NCBI GenBank assembly: GCA_050698355.1
Contig: JBOHBN010000315.1
Coordinates: forward strand, 1 to 57,076
Source of the DNA: JBOHBN01 sp050698355
GTDB lineage: Bacteria; Actinomycetota; Actinomycetes; Streptosporangiales; WHST01
Direction: 5' to 3'
DNA length: 57,076 nucleotides
A program made the position numbers and the translations under genes. The notes under the pieces were generated by a model. It was not told where the DNA came from and did not search any database. It saw nothing but the letters and a program-made list of their open reading frames with translations. Each line of letters begins with the position of its first letter. Position 1 is the stretch's first letter. This document shows positions 24,072 to 33,846 of this stretch, in pieces.

Positions 24072-25379
24072 TCAGGTTGCGGGGCGCAGGTCGCGTACGC
24101 GCTGCGCCTTGCCGACGGATCGCTCCACCGTCCCCGGCTCGACGACCACCACTTCGCAGGTCACCCCGAGAACCTGCTTGATCTCGGCAGCGAGCCTGCT
24201 GCCCGCCGGCGCCCGCTCGTCCCGCGGCAGCTCCGGGCGTGGCTCCACCTCCACCGCGACACGGTCGAGCCGGTCGGGGCGGGTCAGCACGAGGCGGAAG
24301 TGCGGCGTGAGCTCCGGCACGCGGAGCACGAGGCCCTCGACCTGACTCGGAAACAGGTTGATGCCGCGAAGGATGAGCATGTCGTCGCTGCGCCCGGTCA
24401 CCTTCTCCATCCGGCGGAACGGCCGCGCGGTGCCAGGAAGGAGCCGAGTGAGGTCGCGCGTGCGGTACCGGATAACGGGCAGCGCCTCCCTGGTCAGCGT
24501 GGTCAGCACCAGCTCGCCGCGCGTGCCATCGGGGAGTACCTCCCCGGTGTCGGGGTCGACGACCTCCGGATAGAAGTGGTCCTCCCAGATGTGCAGGGCG
24601 CCCTTGCTCTCCACGCACTCGTTGGCCACGCCCGGGCCCATCACTTCCGATAGGCCGTAGATGTCGACCGCGTGCATGTCGAACGCGGCTTCGATCTCGT
24701 CGCGCATCCGCGATGTCCACGGTTCCGCGCCCAGGATGCCGACCTTGAGCGAGGACGCGCGCGGATCGATCCCCTGCCGCTGGAACTCGTCGAGTATCGC
24801 GAGCAGGTACGACGGCGTCACCATGATGACTTCCGGCTGGAGGTCGGTGATGAGCTGCACCTGCCGGGCCGTCATGCCGCCGGACACCGGAATGACCGCG
24901 CACCCGAGACGTTCGGCGCCGTAATGCGCACCCAGCCCGCCGGTGAACAACCCGTACCCGTAGGCGACATGCACCCGGTCCCCGGGCCGCCCGCCCGAGG
25001 CGCGGATCGAGCGCGCGACGAGGTCGGCCCACACGTCGATGTCGTACTTCGTGTACCCGGTCACGGTGGCCTGGCCGGTCGTGCCGCTGGAGGCATGCAG
25101 CCGACGGATCTCCGTGCGCGGCACCGCGAACATCCCGTACGGGTAGTGTTCCCGCAGGTCCGCCTTCGTGGTGAAGGGAAACCGCGCCAGGTCTGCCAGC
25201 TCGCGGCAGCCGTCGGGGTGAACGCCGGCCTCATCGAACCGGCGCCGGTAGAGCGGGACGTTCTCGTACGCGTGGCGCAGCGTCCAGCGCAGCCTGCGTA
25301 GCTGGAGCTCTGCCAGCTCCTCCGGTGACGCCCGCTCGATCGGCTCCAGGTCGGTCGGGCTCGGCCGCAGGTCCAGCAT
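24072..25379 (-). CDS. paaK: Phenylacetate-CoA ligase
   Basis: A 435-residue ligase that converts phenylacetate, ATP and CoA to phenylacetyl-CoA, the first step of the paa pathway. Visible: the P-loop HASSGTTGQATVTGYTKYD (about residue 92), the YGLSEVMGPGVANEC motif (about 236) and RGINLFPSQVEGLV (about 334) of the PaaK C-terminal domain. Start at ATG 25379, which has GGGAGG six bases upstream. It is on the same strand as the paa operon but separated from it by a plus-strand insertion at 25521-26360, so it probably has its own promoter here. Confidence 0.93.
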   Translation of the reverse strand: MLDLRPSPTDLEPIERASPEELAELQLRRLRWTLRHAYENVPLYRRRFDEAGVHPDGCRELADLARFPFTTKADLREHYPYGMFAVPRTEIRRLHASSGTTGQATVTGYTKYDIDVWADLVARSIRASGGRPGDRVHVAYGYGLFTGGLGAHYGAERLGCAVIPVSGGMTARQVQLITDLQPEVIMVTPSYLLAILDEFQRQGIDPRASSLKVGILGAEPWTSRMRDEIEAAFDMHAVDIYGLSEVMGPGVANECVESKGALHIWEDHFYPEVVDPDTGEVLPDGTRGELVLTTLTREALPVIRYRTRDLTRLLPGTARPFRRMEKVTGRSDDMLILRGINLFPSQVEGLVLRVPELTPHFRLVLTRPDRLDRVAVEVEPRPELPRDERAPAGSRLAAEIKQVLGVTCEVVVVEPGTVERSVGKAQRVRDLRPAT

Positions 25380-25520
25380 GACGAGCCTCCCTTGCGCGCA
25401 TGCCCTGCCGGGCCGGGTTTTCCACAGATTCGCGTCGACCGGCCGGTGGGGCAGTGATCGGCTCCTACCATCGAACCACTCCGGAGTTGGCCGTACCAGC
25501 AAGGTGACGGGAGGGAGCCG

Positions 25521-25835
25521 ATGGGTGAGCTGCACTTCGAGCAGCGTGTCGTGACCGGGTGGGGTCACGCCGCCGAGCACTCCGGGGAGGATGTGGGTGG
25601 GGCAAGGCGCACGGTCATCACCGCGGACGACGACGCCGGGTACGCGCGGGCGGCGGGCCTGGCGGTGCGGGGCGCGTCGAACCAGTACACCGCCGGGATC
25701 GAGTCCGGCGTCACCGGCGTGGCCGGCGCGGTGAGCGGTATCGGCGACAAGCTGCTCGTCACCGTAGGAGTTGTGACCAGCACCGACGACGCGGATGCCG
25801 ACCTGTTCGTAGCGTGGAATGGCGGCCGCCGCTAG
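25521..25835 (+). CDS. Small type VII secretion-associated (EspC/DUF2580-like) protein
   Basis: A 104-residue helical protein: MGELHFEQRVVTGWGHAAEH, a central NQYTAGIESGVTGVAGAVSG and IGDKLLVTVGVVTSTDDADA. This layout (two long helices with a late xxTxxxxVxxTxxxA helix) is typical of the EspC-like partners that precede larger WXG-type proteins in actinobacteria. GGGAGG lies six bases upstream of the ATG. Its stop TAG overlaps the GTG of the next, broken gene, so the pair was once an operon. Assignment to a secretion substrate family is inference. Confidence 0.6.
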   Translation: MGELHFEQRVVTGWGHAAEHSGEDVGGARRTVITADDDAGYARAAGLAVRGASNQYTAGIESGVTGVAGAVSGIGDKLLVTVGVVTSTDDADADLFVAWNGGRR

Positions 25836-26360
25836 TGCCCGCACCGGCGACGGTGACCTACGCGGCGCTCACCGGGTTGAACCCGCAGGCATACGCGGAT
25901 GCGAGTGGGGACATGTCGCGGGTGACCTCGACCCCTGGCGGCCGAGCATGGCCAGTACCGGCGTCGCGTGCTGATGCCGTTGCAGGCGGAACTGGCGTGG
26001 CGGGGTGGTGGTCAGCCCCATGCTGCGGTGGTGGCGGAGGTCAACGGCCTCGCGGTGGGACACGCTGCGGCTGCGCGCGGCGACGGGCGCTGGCGTACCT
26101 GTATGCCTACGCGGGGTTCACCCTGGCCCAACAGCAGCTGACCGCGCTGGTGCGGCGGATCGAGGGCGACGACATGATCGTCGACGCCGACGCCGACGGC
26201 ACGGTGGCGGCCAGCTACGTGCCGGTCGGCGATGTCGGCGGGCCGGGCAGCGTCTCCGCACATGCGCGGTTGGTGTATCGGCTACGTCTTCTATGTCGGC
26301 GGCGAGATGCTCGTAATGTGGGCCAACTGCGACGAAACGTTCGCGACCGTATTGCCGTAG
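25835..26360 (+). pseudogene. WXG-type type VII secretion substrate-like gene, multiply frameshifted
   Basis: Three frames carry one homology path: first VTYAALTGLNPQAYADASGD, then RRRVLMPLQAELAWRGGGQP and HAAVVAEVNGLAVGHAAAAR, then GFTLAQQQLTALVRRIEGDD and MIVDADADGTV, and finally IGYVFYVGGEMLVMWANCDE ending at TAG 26358-26360. A WxG-like WRG sits in the second block. At least three shifts are needed, so it is a decayed gene that began at GTG 25835 and made a helical secretion substrate or toxin-like N-terminus. Confidence 0.65.
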
Positions 26361-26368
26361 CGGCGTCG

Positions 26369-27567
<1,199 letters not shown>

Positions 27568-27571
<4 letters not shown>

Positions 27572-29247
27572 GCGACTACCTCCGCGGGAACGTGGCTGCG
27601 GGACTGCACGACGCGGAACCGGCCGGCGACGAACGCGCCGTCGGTCAGGCTCGCGTTGGCGGCCGGGTTCGCGCCGGTCGCGTGGAAGTCCGAGAACGCC
27701 GACGACTGGTTCACGTACACACCGTCAGTCAGGTTGCACGACAGTGCCACGCCGGCGTCGAGCGCCGCGTCCTCCGCGGCGCGCAACACGTCGGCGTTGG
27801 TGGAGTACACCGAGGCCGTGATCGCTCCCTGCTCGCTCGCGGTACGCCGGAACGTCTCGATGCTCTGTGCGGTGTTCTCGGTCGCGACGACGAACGCCAT
27901 CGGCCCGAACCACTCCTGCCCGATCGCGTCATCCGTGATCTCGACGCTCGCCAGCCGGGGCGTGCGCACGGTCGCGTCGGCGAACGTGGGGTGCGCCACC
28001 GTCCGGGACGCGAGCACCTCCGTCCCGACAGACCGTACGCGGTCGAGCCGTTCCAGGACGCCGCCGTTGGCGATGCCGCCCAGCACCTCGACGGCCTTCG
28101 CGTCGTCGGCCGTCAGCTCCCGCACCGCATCCGCGATGCCCGCAGCTACCTCGTCGAACGACTTGTGGCCGTCCGTCGTGTCGATGCCCCCGCGCGGCAC
28201 GAGCACGTTCTGCGGTGTCGTGCACATCTGGCCGGAGTACAGCGAGAGCGAGAAGGCGATGTTGCGGCACATACCGGCGAAGTCGTCGGTGGAGTCGATG
28301 ACGATGCTGTTGACGCCCGCCTTCTCGGTGTAGACCTGCGCTTGGCGCGCGTTGTCCTCCAGCCACCTGCCGTACGCGGTGGACCCGGTGAAGTCGACGA
28401 TGCGCATCTCCGGTCGGGTCGCGAGCACCGACGCGAGGCCCTCGCCTTCCCGCTCGGCGGCGAGCGACACCAGGTCCGGCGCAAAGCCGGCCTCGCCCAG
28501 CACCTCACGGGCGACCGCGACGGTGATGGCGAACGGCAGCGTCGCGCCCGGATGCGGCTTGACGACCACCGGGTTGCCGGTGACCAGGCTCGCGAACAGG
28601 CCCGGGTAACCGTTCCAGGTCGGAAATGTGTTGCAGGCCACCAGGAGCGCGATGCCGCGCGGCACGACGTGGAACGACTTGCGCATCCGCAGCGGCTCGT
28701 GCCGCCCCCGTGGCTTCTCCCACGAGACCTCGGCCGGCTGCCTGGTCATCTCCGCGTACGCGTACGCGACCGCCTCCAGCCCACGGTCCTGCGCGTTCGG
28801 CCCGCCCGCCTGGAACGCCATCATGAACGCCTGCCCGGTGGTGTGCATGACCGCGTGCGCCATCTCGAAACTGCGGGTATTCAACCTGTGCAGGATCTCC
28901 AAGCAGACGCCGGCACGGGTATCGGGGCCAGCGTCGCGCCACGCGGGCATCGCCGCGCCTGCGGCCGCGAGCAGCCGGTCGACGTCGGGGTGCGGGTAGC
29001 TGACGTCCAGGTCGATGCCGAACGGCGACCGCTCCGCGCTCACCCAGCCGTCGGTGCCGGCCTGATCGAGCGGGAACCGGGCACCGTGGTACGCCATGAA
29101 GGCACGCTCGCCGACGTCCGCGGCATCGTCGCCGTAGATCTTGCCGCTCGGCATCTCCGGGTACGCGCTCCAGAACCCGCGGTCACGGATCGCCTCCACG
29201 GCACGCTCCAGCGTCTCGTGGTGCGTCTCGCACATCGGGTGTGCCAT
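27568..29247 (-). CDS. paaN: PaaN-type aldehyde dehydrogenase of phenylacetate degradation
   Basis: A 559-residue NAD(P)-dependent aldehyde dehydrogenase. Visible: LLVACNTFPTWNGYPGLFAS, the VVVKPHPGATLPFAI cofactor-binding block, FTGSTAYGRWLE, the cysteine region LYSGQMCTTPQNVLVPRG with the catalytic Cys (about 344) and EWFGPMAFVVATE. It matches the stand-alone PaaN form that lacks the C-terminal hydratase domain of PaaZ, so oxepin-CoA hydrolysis must come from another protein. It oxidises the ring-opened semialdehyde. It starts 39 bases after paaH. Confidence 0.93.
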
Positions 29248-29286
29248 CTCACGCTCCCCAGTGTCAATGAGGCTCGACCCTCGCCA

Positions 29287-30129
29287 TTACCAGGTGTAGA
29301 AGCCTTGCCCCGCCTTCTTGCCGAGCTCGCCGGCAGCAACCTTGTCGCGCAACAGCTGCGGCGGCTCGAATCGCGCGCCGAGCCGCACGGCGAGGTACTC
29401 CGCGATGGCGAGGCGCACGTCCAGGCCGATCAAGTCGCCGAGGCGGAGCGGCCCGATCGGCCACTTGTAGCCGAGGCACATCGCGGTGTCGATGTCGCTG
29501 GCGGTCGCGACGTCCTCCTCCAGCATCCGGATCGCCTCCAGGCCGGCTGCCAGGCCGAGTCGGCTGGTCGCGAAACCGGGGGCGTCCCGTACGGTCACCG
29601 GGGTCAGGCCGAGCGATTCGGCGTCGCGCACCGCGCGCTCGATCCTGTCGTCGGCCACGCCCTCGTGGGTCACCACCTCGACGAGGGCAGACGCGGGAAC
29701 GGGGTTGAAGAAGTGCATGCCGCAGAACCGATCGGGTCGGCGGAGCTCGCACGCCAGGTCGGCGATGGAGAGGGAGCTGGTGTTGCTGGCGAGGTCCGCG
29801 TTCGGTGCGGCGTCCTCCGCAGCGACGAGTACCGAACGCTTCAGCGCCGGATCCTCGGGCACCGCCTCGACGACGAGGTCCGCGTCACCGACCTCTGCCC
29901 ACGACGTTGCCGTACGCAGGGTCGCCACCAGCCCGTCGGCGGTGCTGCCGTCCGGCAGCTTGCCGCGGTCCTCGCCCTTGCGTAGCGAGGCGCGCACTCG
30001 TACGCGGGCCTGCTCGGCCGCGTCCGGGTCCGACTCGGCGATCGTCACCTCGGCGCCGGCGACCAAGAACGCGTGCGCGATGCCGGCGCCCATCGTGCCG
30101 CCACCGACGACGACCATGTGCCGGCTCAT
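29287..30129 (-). CDS. paaH: 3-Hydroxyacyl-CoA dehydrogenase
   Basis: A 280-residue NAD-dependent dehydrogenase. The Rossmann motif VVGGGTMGAGIAHAFLVAG is at residues about 6-24, the catalytic His lies in FCGMHFFNPVPASALVEVV (about 142) and the C-terminal dimerisation region ends KKAGQGFYTW. In the paa pathway it oxidises the 3-hydroxyadipyl-CoA or the dehydrosuberyl intermediate. The ATG at 30129 overlaps the paaE stop by four bases. Confidence 0.93.
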   Translation of the reverse strand: MSRHMVVVGGGTMGAGIAHAFLVAGAEVTIAESDPDAAEQARVRVRASLRKGEDRGKLPDGSTADGLVATLRTATSWAEVGDADLVVEAVPEDPALKRSVLVAAEDAAPNADLASNTSSLSIADLACELRRPDRFCGMHFFNPVPASALVEVVTHEGVADDRIERAVRDAESLGLTPVTVRDAPGFATSRLGLAAGLEAIRMLEEDVATASDIDTAMCLGYKWPIGPLRLGDLIGLDVRLAIAEYLAVRLGARFEPPQLLRDKVAAGELGKKAGQGFYTW

Positions 30130-31226
30130 GCGTCGTAGTCCACGCGCACAGTCGGCGTGGTGGGATGCGACTGGCAGGTCAGTACGAATCCGCGCTTCAG
30201 ATCCGCGTCGTCGAGCGCGTAGCACTGATCCATCCGCACGTTCCCTTCCACGAGCAGCGCGCGGCAGGTGCCGCACACACCACCCTTGCACGCGTACGGC
30301 GCGTCGTCGCGCTCGCGCAGCAGCCCGTCGAGCACCGCGATGTCGTCCTCGGCAAGCTGGAACGTGGTAGTGCGGCCGTCGAGCACCGCGGTGACCGTGG
30401 CGCGGTCGCCCGCGTCGGCGGTGCTCGCCGCGGCCCGCCGTGGTGGCGGGTCGGCGTGGAACAGCTCGACGTGAACCTGATCGCAGCCGCGTTCGCGCAG
30501 GTAGCCGTGCAGGTCGGTGACCATCGGCCACGGCCCGCAGAGGAACCACTCGTCGACCGACTCCACCGGGCAGAGGGCGCGCAGGATGCGGTCGAACCGG
30601 TCCCGGTCCAGGCGCCCGGAGAACAGCGGCACGCGCTGCTGCTCGCGGGAGAAGACGTGCACGAGCGCGAACCGCTCCGGGTACCTGTTCTTCAGGTCGT
30701 AGAGGTCCTCGACGAACATCACCGATCGGCTGGTGCGGTTGCCGTACAGCAGCGTGACCGTGCTCCGCGGTTCGGACTCGAGCACCGTCGCCGCGATGGA
30801 GAGGATCGGCGTGATGCCGCTGCCCGCGGCGACGAGCCCGTAGTGCACCGCATGGCCGGGATCGAGGTTCGGGGTGAAGCGGCCCGTCGGCGTCATGACC
30901 TCGAGCGGATCGCCGGGACGGAGGGCGTTCGCGACATGGGAGGAGAACACCCCGCCTGGCAAGTGCTTGACGCCGACGCGCAGTACGCCGGAGCCGGCGG
31001 GTACGCAGATGGAGTAGCTGCGCCGCACGTCGTCGCCCGCCTGCCGGCAGCGGATGTTCACGTGCTGGCCGGCGGTGTAGCGGTACTCCTCGCGCAGCGC
31101 CTCTGGCACATCGAGCGTGACAGCGAACGCGTCGTCGGTCAGCCGCTCGACCGACCCGACGCACAGCTCGTGGAAGAGGGGTGCGTGACGCGCGGTCGCC
31201 ACGGGCTCCATCGTCGGCGCCGCCAC
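30126..31226 (-). CDS. paaE: Phenylacetyl-CoA epoxidase reductase subunit
   Basis: A 366-residue iron-sulfur flavoprotein that passes electrons from NADPH to the PaaAC diiron oxygenase. Order: FAD domain with HVNIRCRQAGDDVRRSYSIC (about 55), NADP domain with GLVAAGSGITPILSIAATVL (about 123) and FLCGPWPMVTDL, then a plant-type 2Fe-2S domain with cysteines in YACKGGVCGTCRALLVEG (about 310) and VLTCQSHP (about 350). The GTG start at 31226 overlaps the paaD stop (TAGTG); an ATG at 31211 is equally acceptable. Confidence 0.93.
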   Translation of the reverse strand: MAAPTMEPVATARHAPLFHELCVGSVERLTDDAFAVTLDVPEALREEYRYTAGQHVNIRCRQAGDDVRRSYSICVPAGSGVLRVGVKHLPGGVFSSHVANALRPGDPLEVMTPTGRFTPNLDPGHAVHYGLVAAGSGITPILSIAATVLESEPRSTVTLLYGNRTSRSVMFVEDLYDLKNRYPERFALVHVFSREQQRVPLFSGRLDRDRFDRILRALCPVESVDEWFLCGPWPMVTDLHGYLRERGCDQVHVELFHADPPPRRAAASTADAGDRATVTAVLDGRTTTFQLAEDDIAVLDGLLRERDDAPYACKGGVCGTCRALLVEGNVRMDQCYALDDADLKRGFVLTCQSHPTTPTVRVDYDA

Positions 31227-31714
31227 TAGAGCGCCCGGAAGTGGTCGAAGGGCTCGGCGCATGCGCGGCAGGCGTACAGCGCCTTGCAAGCGGTGGAGCC
31301 GAACCGGCTCTGCAGCCGGGTCTCGGCCGAACCGCAGTGCGGGCAACGCACGCCGATCGCCACCGGCACGGGCCCGGCTGCCGGACCGGGCGGTGCGATG
31401 CCGTACGCATGCAGCTTGCGGCGCGCGTCGTCGGTCATGTCGTCCGTGGTCCATGCGGGGGTGAGCGTGGTACGCACGCGCACCTGAGGGAAACCCGCAT
31501 CGCGCACGGCGGACCGCAGGTCCGACTGGATGGTGTCGAGCGCGGGACAGCCGGAGTACGTCGGGGTGATGGTCACCTCCACCGAGCCGGCCTCGTCGAC
31601 GGTGACGTCGCGCAGCACGCCGAGGTCCGCGATCGTCAGCACCGGGATCTCCGGATCGACGACGCTCGCTGCGACCTCGTAGGCGCGCTCCCGCGTCGGT
31701 GCCGCCGTCACCAT
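31226..31714 (-). CDS. paaD: Phenylacetyl-CoA epoxidase maturation factor (MIP18/SufT-like)
   Basis: A 162-residue protein needed for assembly of the epoxidase. The DUF59 domain is visible as VVDPEIPVLTIADLGVLRDV and TPTYSGCPALDTIQSDLR, followed by zinc-ribbon cysteines in VRCPHCGSAETRLQSRFGS and YACRACAEPFDHF, the C-terminal part typical of PaaD. The ATG at 31714 overlaps the end of paaC by seven bases. Confidence 0.93.
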   Translation of the reverse strand: MVTAAPTRERAYEVAASVVDPEIPVLTIADLGVLRDVTVDEAGSVEVTITPTYSGCPALDTIQSDLRSAVRDAGFPQVRVRTTLTPAWTTDDMTDDARRKLHAYGIAPPGPAAGPVPVAIGVRCPHCGSAETRLQSRFGSTACKALYACRACAEPFDHFRAL

Positions 31715-32502
31715 GACGCTCCCGGGTGCGCGCGGTGCAGCGACTGCATCTCGGCGAGCAGGTGGCCGAGATACTCGGTGTGCAACCCGTACCTTCCGCC
31801 GCCGGGTACGGCCGCGATGTCTGGCCGTTCCATGCTCGCTCGGGCCAACACGTCGTCGACGGCCGCGTCCCACACCTCGCGCAGCGTGGACGGGTCGACA
31901 CCCACTCCGGCGGACGCCACCTGCCGGTCCAGGTCATCGGCGGCGAACAGCTCGTCGGCGTACGGCCACACGTCCGCGAGACCGGCCGCCATGCGCGTGT
32001 GGCTCTCGTCGGTGCCGTCGCCGAGCCGCAGTGTCCACTGGGTCGCGTGGTCGCGGTGGTAGGCGACCTCCTTCACCGCCTTGCCGGCGATGCCGGCGAG
32101 CGTCTCGTCTTCGGAGTGCGCGAGCCGCTCGTACAGCAGGTGCTGGTGGGTGGAGAACAGCAGTTGCCGCGCGATCGTGCGGCCGAAGTCGCCGCGGGGC
32201 AGCTCGACCAGCTGGACGTTGGTGTACGCCCGGTCGTCACGCAGGTACGCGAGAGCGTCCTCGTCCCTGCCTGCTCCTTCCAACTCCCCGACGTAGCCAA
32301 GCAGCGATCGCGCCTGGCCCAGCAGGTCGAGGGAGATGTTGGCGAGCGCCATGTCCTCCTCGAGCTCCGGCGCCCGCGTGACCCACTCGGCCAGCCGCTG
32401 GGCGAGCACGAGCGCGTCGTCGCCGAGCCGCAGCGCGTACGCGGCGGTATCCGGCATGGCAGTCGAGGCCGCCGGCTCGGCGAAGAAGGGCGACCGGCTC
32501 AC
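31708..32502 (-). CDS. paaC: Phenylacetyl-CoA epoxidase structural subunit
   Basis: A 264-residue ferritin-like, non-catalytic partner of PaaA. Signature stretches: LGDDALVLAQRLAEWVTRAP, NISLDLLGQARSLLGYVGEL and FSTHQHLLYERLAHSEDETL, then KEVAYHRDHATQWTLRLGDG. The GTG start at 32502 overlaps the paaB stop (GTGA); an internal ATG at 32457 also exists. Confidence 0.94.
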   Translation of the reverse strand: MSRSPFFAEPAASTAMPDTAAYALRLGDDALVLAQRLAEWVTRAPELEEDMALANISLDLLGQARSLLGYVGELEGAGRDEDALAYLRDDRAYTNVQLVELPRGDFGRTIARQLLFSTHQHLLYERLAHSEDETLAGIAGKAVKEVAYHRDHATQWTLRLGDGTDESHTRMAAGLADVWPYADELFAADDLDRQVASAGVGVDPSTLREVWDAAVDDVLARASMERPDIAAVPGGGRYGLHTEYLGHLLAEMQSLHRAHPGASW

Positions 32503-32801
32503 AAGTGCTCGACCCCATCCGGCACGTGGTAGAAGGTCGGGTGCCGGTAGACCTTGTCGTCCGCGGGCGCGAAGAACGGGTCCTTCTCCTCCGGGGAGGA
32601 CGCGTGGATCGCGTCCGACTCCACCACCCAGATGCTCACGCCCTCGCCGCGGCGGGTGTACACGTCGCGCGCGTTGCGCAGCGCCAGCTCGGCGTCCGGG
32701 GCGTGCAGGCTGCCGACGTGCTGGTGCGACAGCCCGCGCCGCCCGCGTACGAAAACCTCCCACAGCGGCCAGGACGAGTTGTCAGTGCCTCGTTGAGCCA
32801 T
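32499..32801 (-). CDS. paaB: Phenylacetyl-CoA epoxidase subunit
   Basis: A 100-residue protein with the family core WPLWEVFVRGRRGLSHQHVG, SLHAPDAELALRNARDVYTR and ISIWVVES-type strand (SIWVVESDAIHASSPEEKDP). It bridges two PaaAC units in the complex. The start codon and ribosome site sit in the 26-base loop of a 15-bp inverted repeat (32773-32828), so its translation may be controlled by mRNA folding. Confidence 0.93.
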   Translation of the reverse strand: MAQRGTDNSSWPLWEVFVRGRRGLSHQHVGSLHAPDAELALRNARDVYTRRGEGVSIWVVESDAIHASSPEEKDPFFAPADDKVYRHPTFYHVPDGVEHL

Positions 32802-32828
32802 AGCTCCACCAGCCACTGACAACTCGTC
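32773..32828 (-). promoter_or_regulatory. 15-bp perfect inverted repeat enclosing the paaB start
   Basis: GACGAGTTGTCAGTG (32773-32787) and CACTGACAACTCGTC (32814-32828) are exact inverted copies; the 26-base loop contains the paaB ATG (32799-32801) and its GGTGGAG. The left arm lies within paaB codons 5-10, the right arm between the genes. In the paaA-paaB mRNA this would be a strong hairpin that presents or hides the start. Confidence 0.7.
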
Positions 32829-32839
32829 GGAACCGGTGC

Positions 32840-33811
32840 TCACGCTGCACGCTCCGTGCCGGCGTGTTTGCGGGCGTACGCGGCGGCGGCCGCGCGGACC
32901 CACTCGCCCTCCTCGTGCGCGCGCCTGCGGTGCTCGATCCGCTCGCGGTTGCAGGGCCCGCCGCCCTTGATCACGCGGAACAGCTCGTCGAAGTCCGGCT
33001 CGGTGTAGTCGTAGTGCTTGCGCCCGGCGTCCCACGCCAAACCCGGGTCCGGGAGGGTGAGGCCGAGCGCGTCCGCCTGCGGGACGGTCATGTCGACGAA
33101 CCGCTGCCGCAGCTCGTCGTTGCCGTACCGCTTGATGCCCCACGCCAGCGACTGCTCGGTGTGCGGCGACTCCGCGTCCGGTGGTCCGAACATCGCCAGC
33201 GACGGCCACCACCACCGGTCCACGGCGTCCTGCGCCATCGCATGCTGGCCGGTCGTGCCCTGGCTCAGCGTGTGCAGGATCTCGAAGCCCTGCCGCTGGT
33301 GGAACGACTCCTCCTTGCAGATCCGCACCATGCCCCGCGAGTACGGCCCGTACGAGCAGCGGCACAGCGGCACCTGGTTGGTGATCGCGGCCCCGTCGAC
33401 CAGCCAGCCGATCGCCCCGATGTCGGCCCACGTCAGCGTGGGGTAGTTGAAGATGCTGGAGTACTTCTGCCGGCCGGCGAGCAGCAGGTCGGTCAGCTCC
33501 TCGCGGCTCGCGCCGAGCGTCTCCGCTGCGCTGTACAGGTAGAGGCCGTGGCCGGCCTCGTCCTGCACCTTGGCGATGAGGATCGCCTTGCGCAGGAGCG
33601 ACGGCGCGCGGGAGATCCAGTTGCCTTCCGGCTGCATGCCGATGATCTCCGAGTGGGCGTGCTGGGCGACCTGGCGGACGAGCGACTTGCGGTACGCGTC
33701 CGGCATCCAGTCGCGCGGTTCGACCCGCTCGTCGGCGGCTACCCGCGCGTCGAAGGCGCGCTGCAGGTCCTCGTCACCCACGCCGTGGCCTCCCCTCGTC
33801 ATCTCCAGCAT
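32840..33811 (-). CDS. paaA: Phenylacetyl-CoA epoxidase catalytic (diiron oxygenase) subunit
   Basis: A 323-residue ferritin-like diiron monooxygenase that epoxidises phenylacetyl-CoA. The metal-ligand helices are visible: HSEIIGMQPEGNW, VQDEAGHGLYLYSAAE (ExxH) and CKEESFHQRQGFEI (ExxH). CoA-binding and PaaC-contact stretches such as YGPYSRGMVRI and NYPTLTWADIGAIGWLVDG are those of the family. First gene of the operon, divergent from paaR with a 35-bp gap containing a perfect operator. Confidence 0.95.
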   Translation of the reverse strand: MLEMTRGGHGVGDEDLQRAFDARVAADERVEPRDWMPDAYRKSLVRQVAQHAHSEIIGMQPEGNWISRAPSLLRKAILIAKVQDEAGHGLYLYSAAETLGASREELTDLLLAGRQKYSSIFNYPTLTWADIGAIGWLVDGAAITNQVPLCRCSYGPYSRGMVRICKEESFHQRQGFEILHTLSQGTTGQHAMAQDAVDRWWWPSLAMFGPPDAESPHTEQSLAWGIKRYGNDELRQRFVDMTVPQADALGLTLPDPGLAWDAGRKHYDYTEPDFDELFRVIKGGGPCNRERIEHRRRAHEEGEWVRAAAAAYARKHAGTERAA

Positions 33812-33818
33812 AGCGACT

Positions 33819-33834
33819 GACCGAACGTTCGGTC
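33819..33834. promoter_or_regulatory. PaaR operator between paaA and paaR
   Basis: GACCGAACGTTCGGTC is a perfect 16-bp palindrome in the middle of the 35-bp divergent gap. With the preceding ACT it matches the left half of the motif I recall for Corynebacterium PaaR (ACTNACCGNNCGNNCGGTNAGT). TATAGT on the plus strand (33835-33840) lies six bases before the paaR GTG, and TATAGA is read on the minus strand, so a bound repressor would cover both promoters. Confidence 0.8.
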
Positions 33835-33846
33835 TATAGTCGATGC

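Noticed and set aside
27592..29985. Very long plus-strand open frame (almost 800 codons)
   Set aside because: It lies opposite paaN and paaH, whose motifs are unmistakable; its translation is Arg/His/Val-rich low-complexity sequence typical of the antisense of GC-rich genes.
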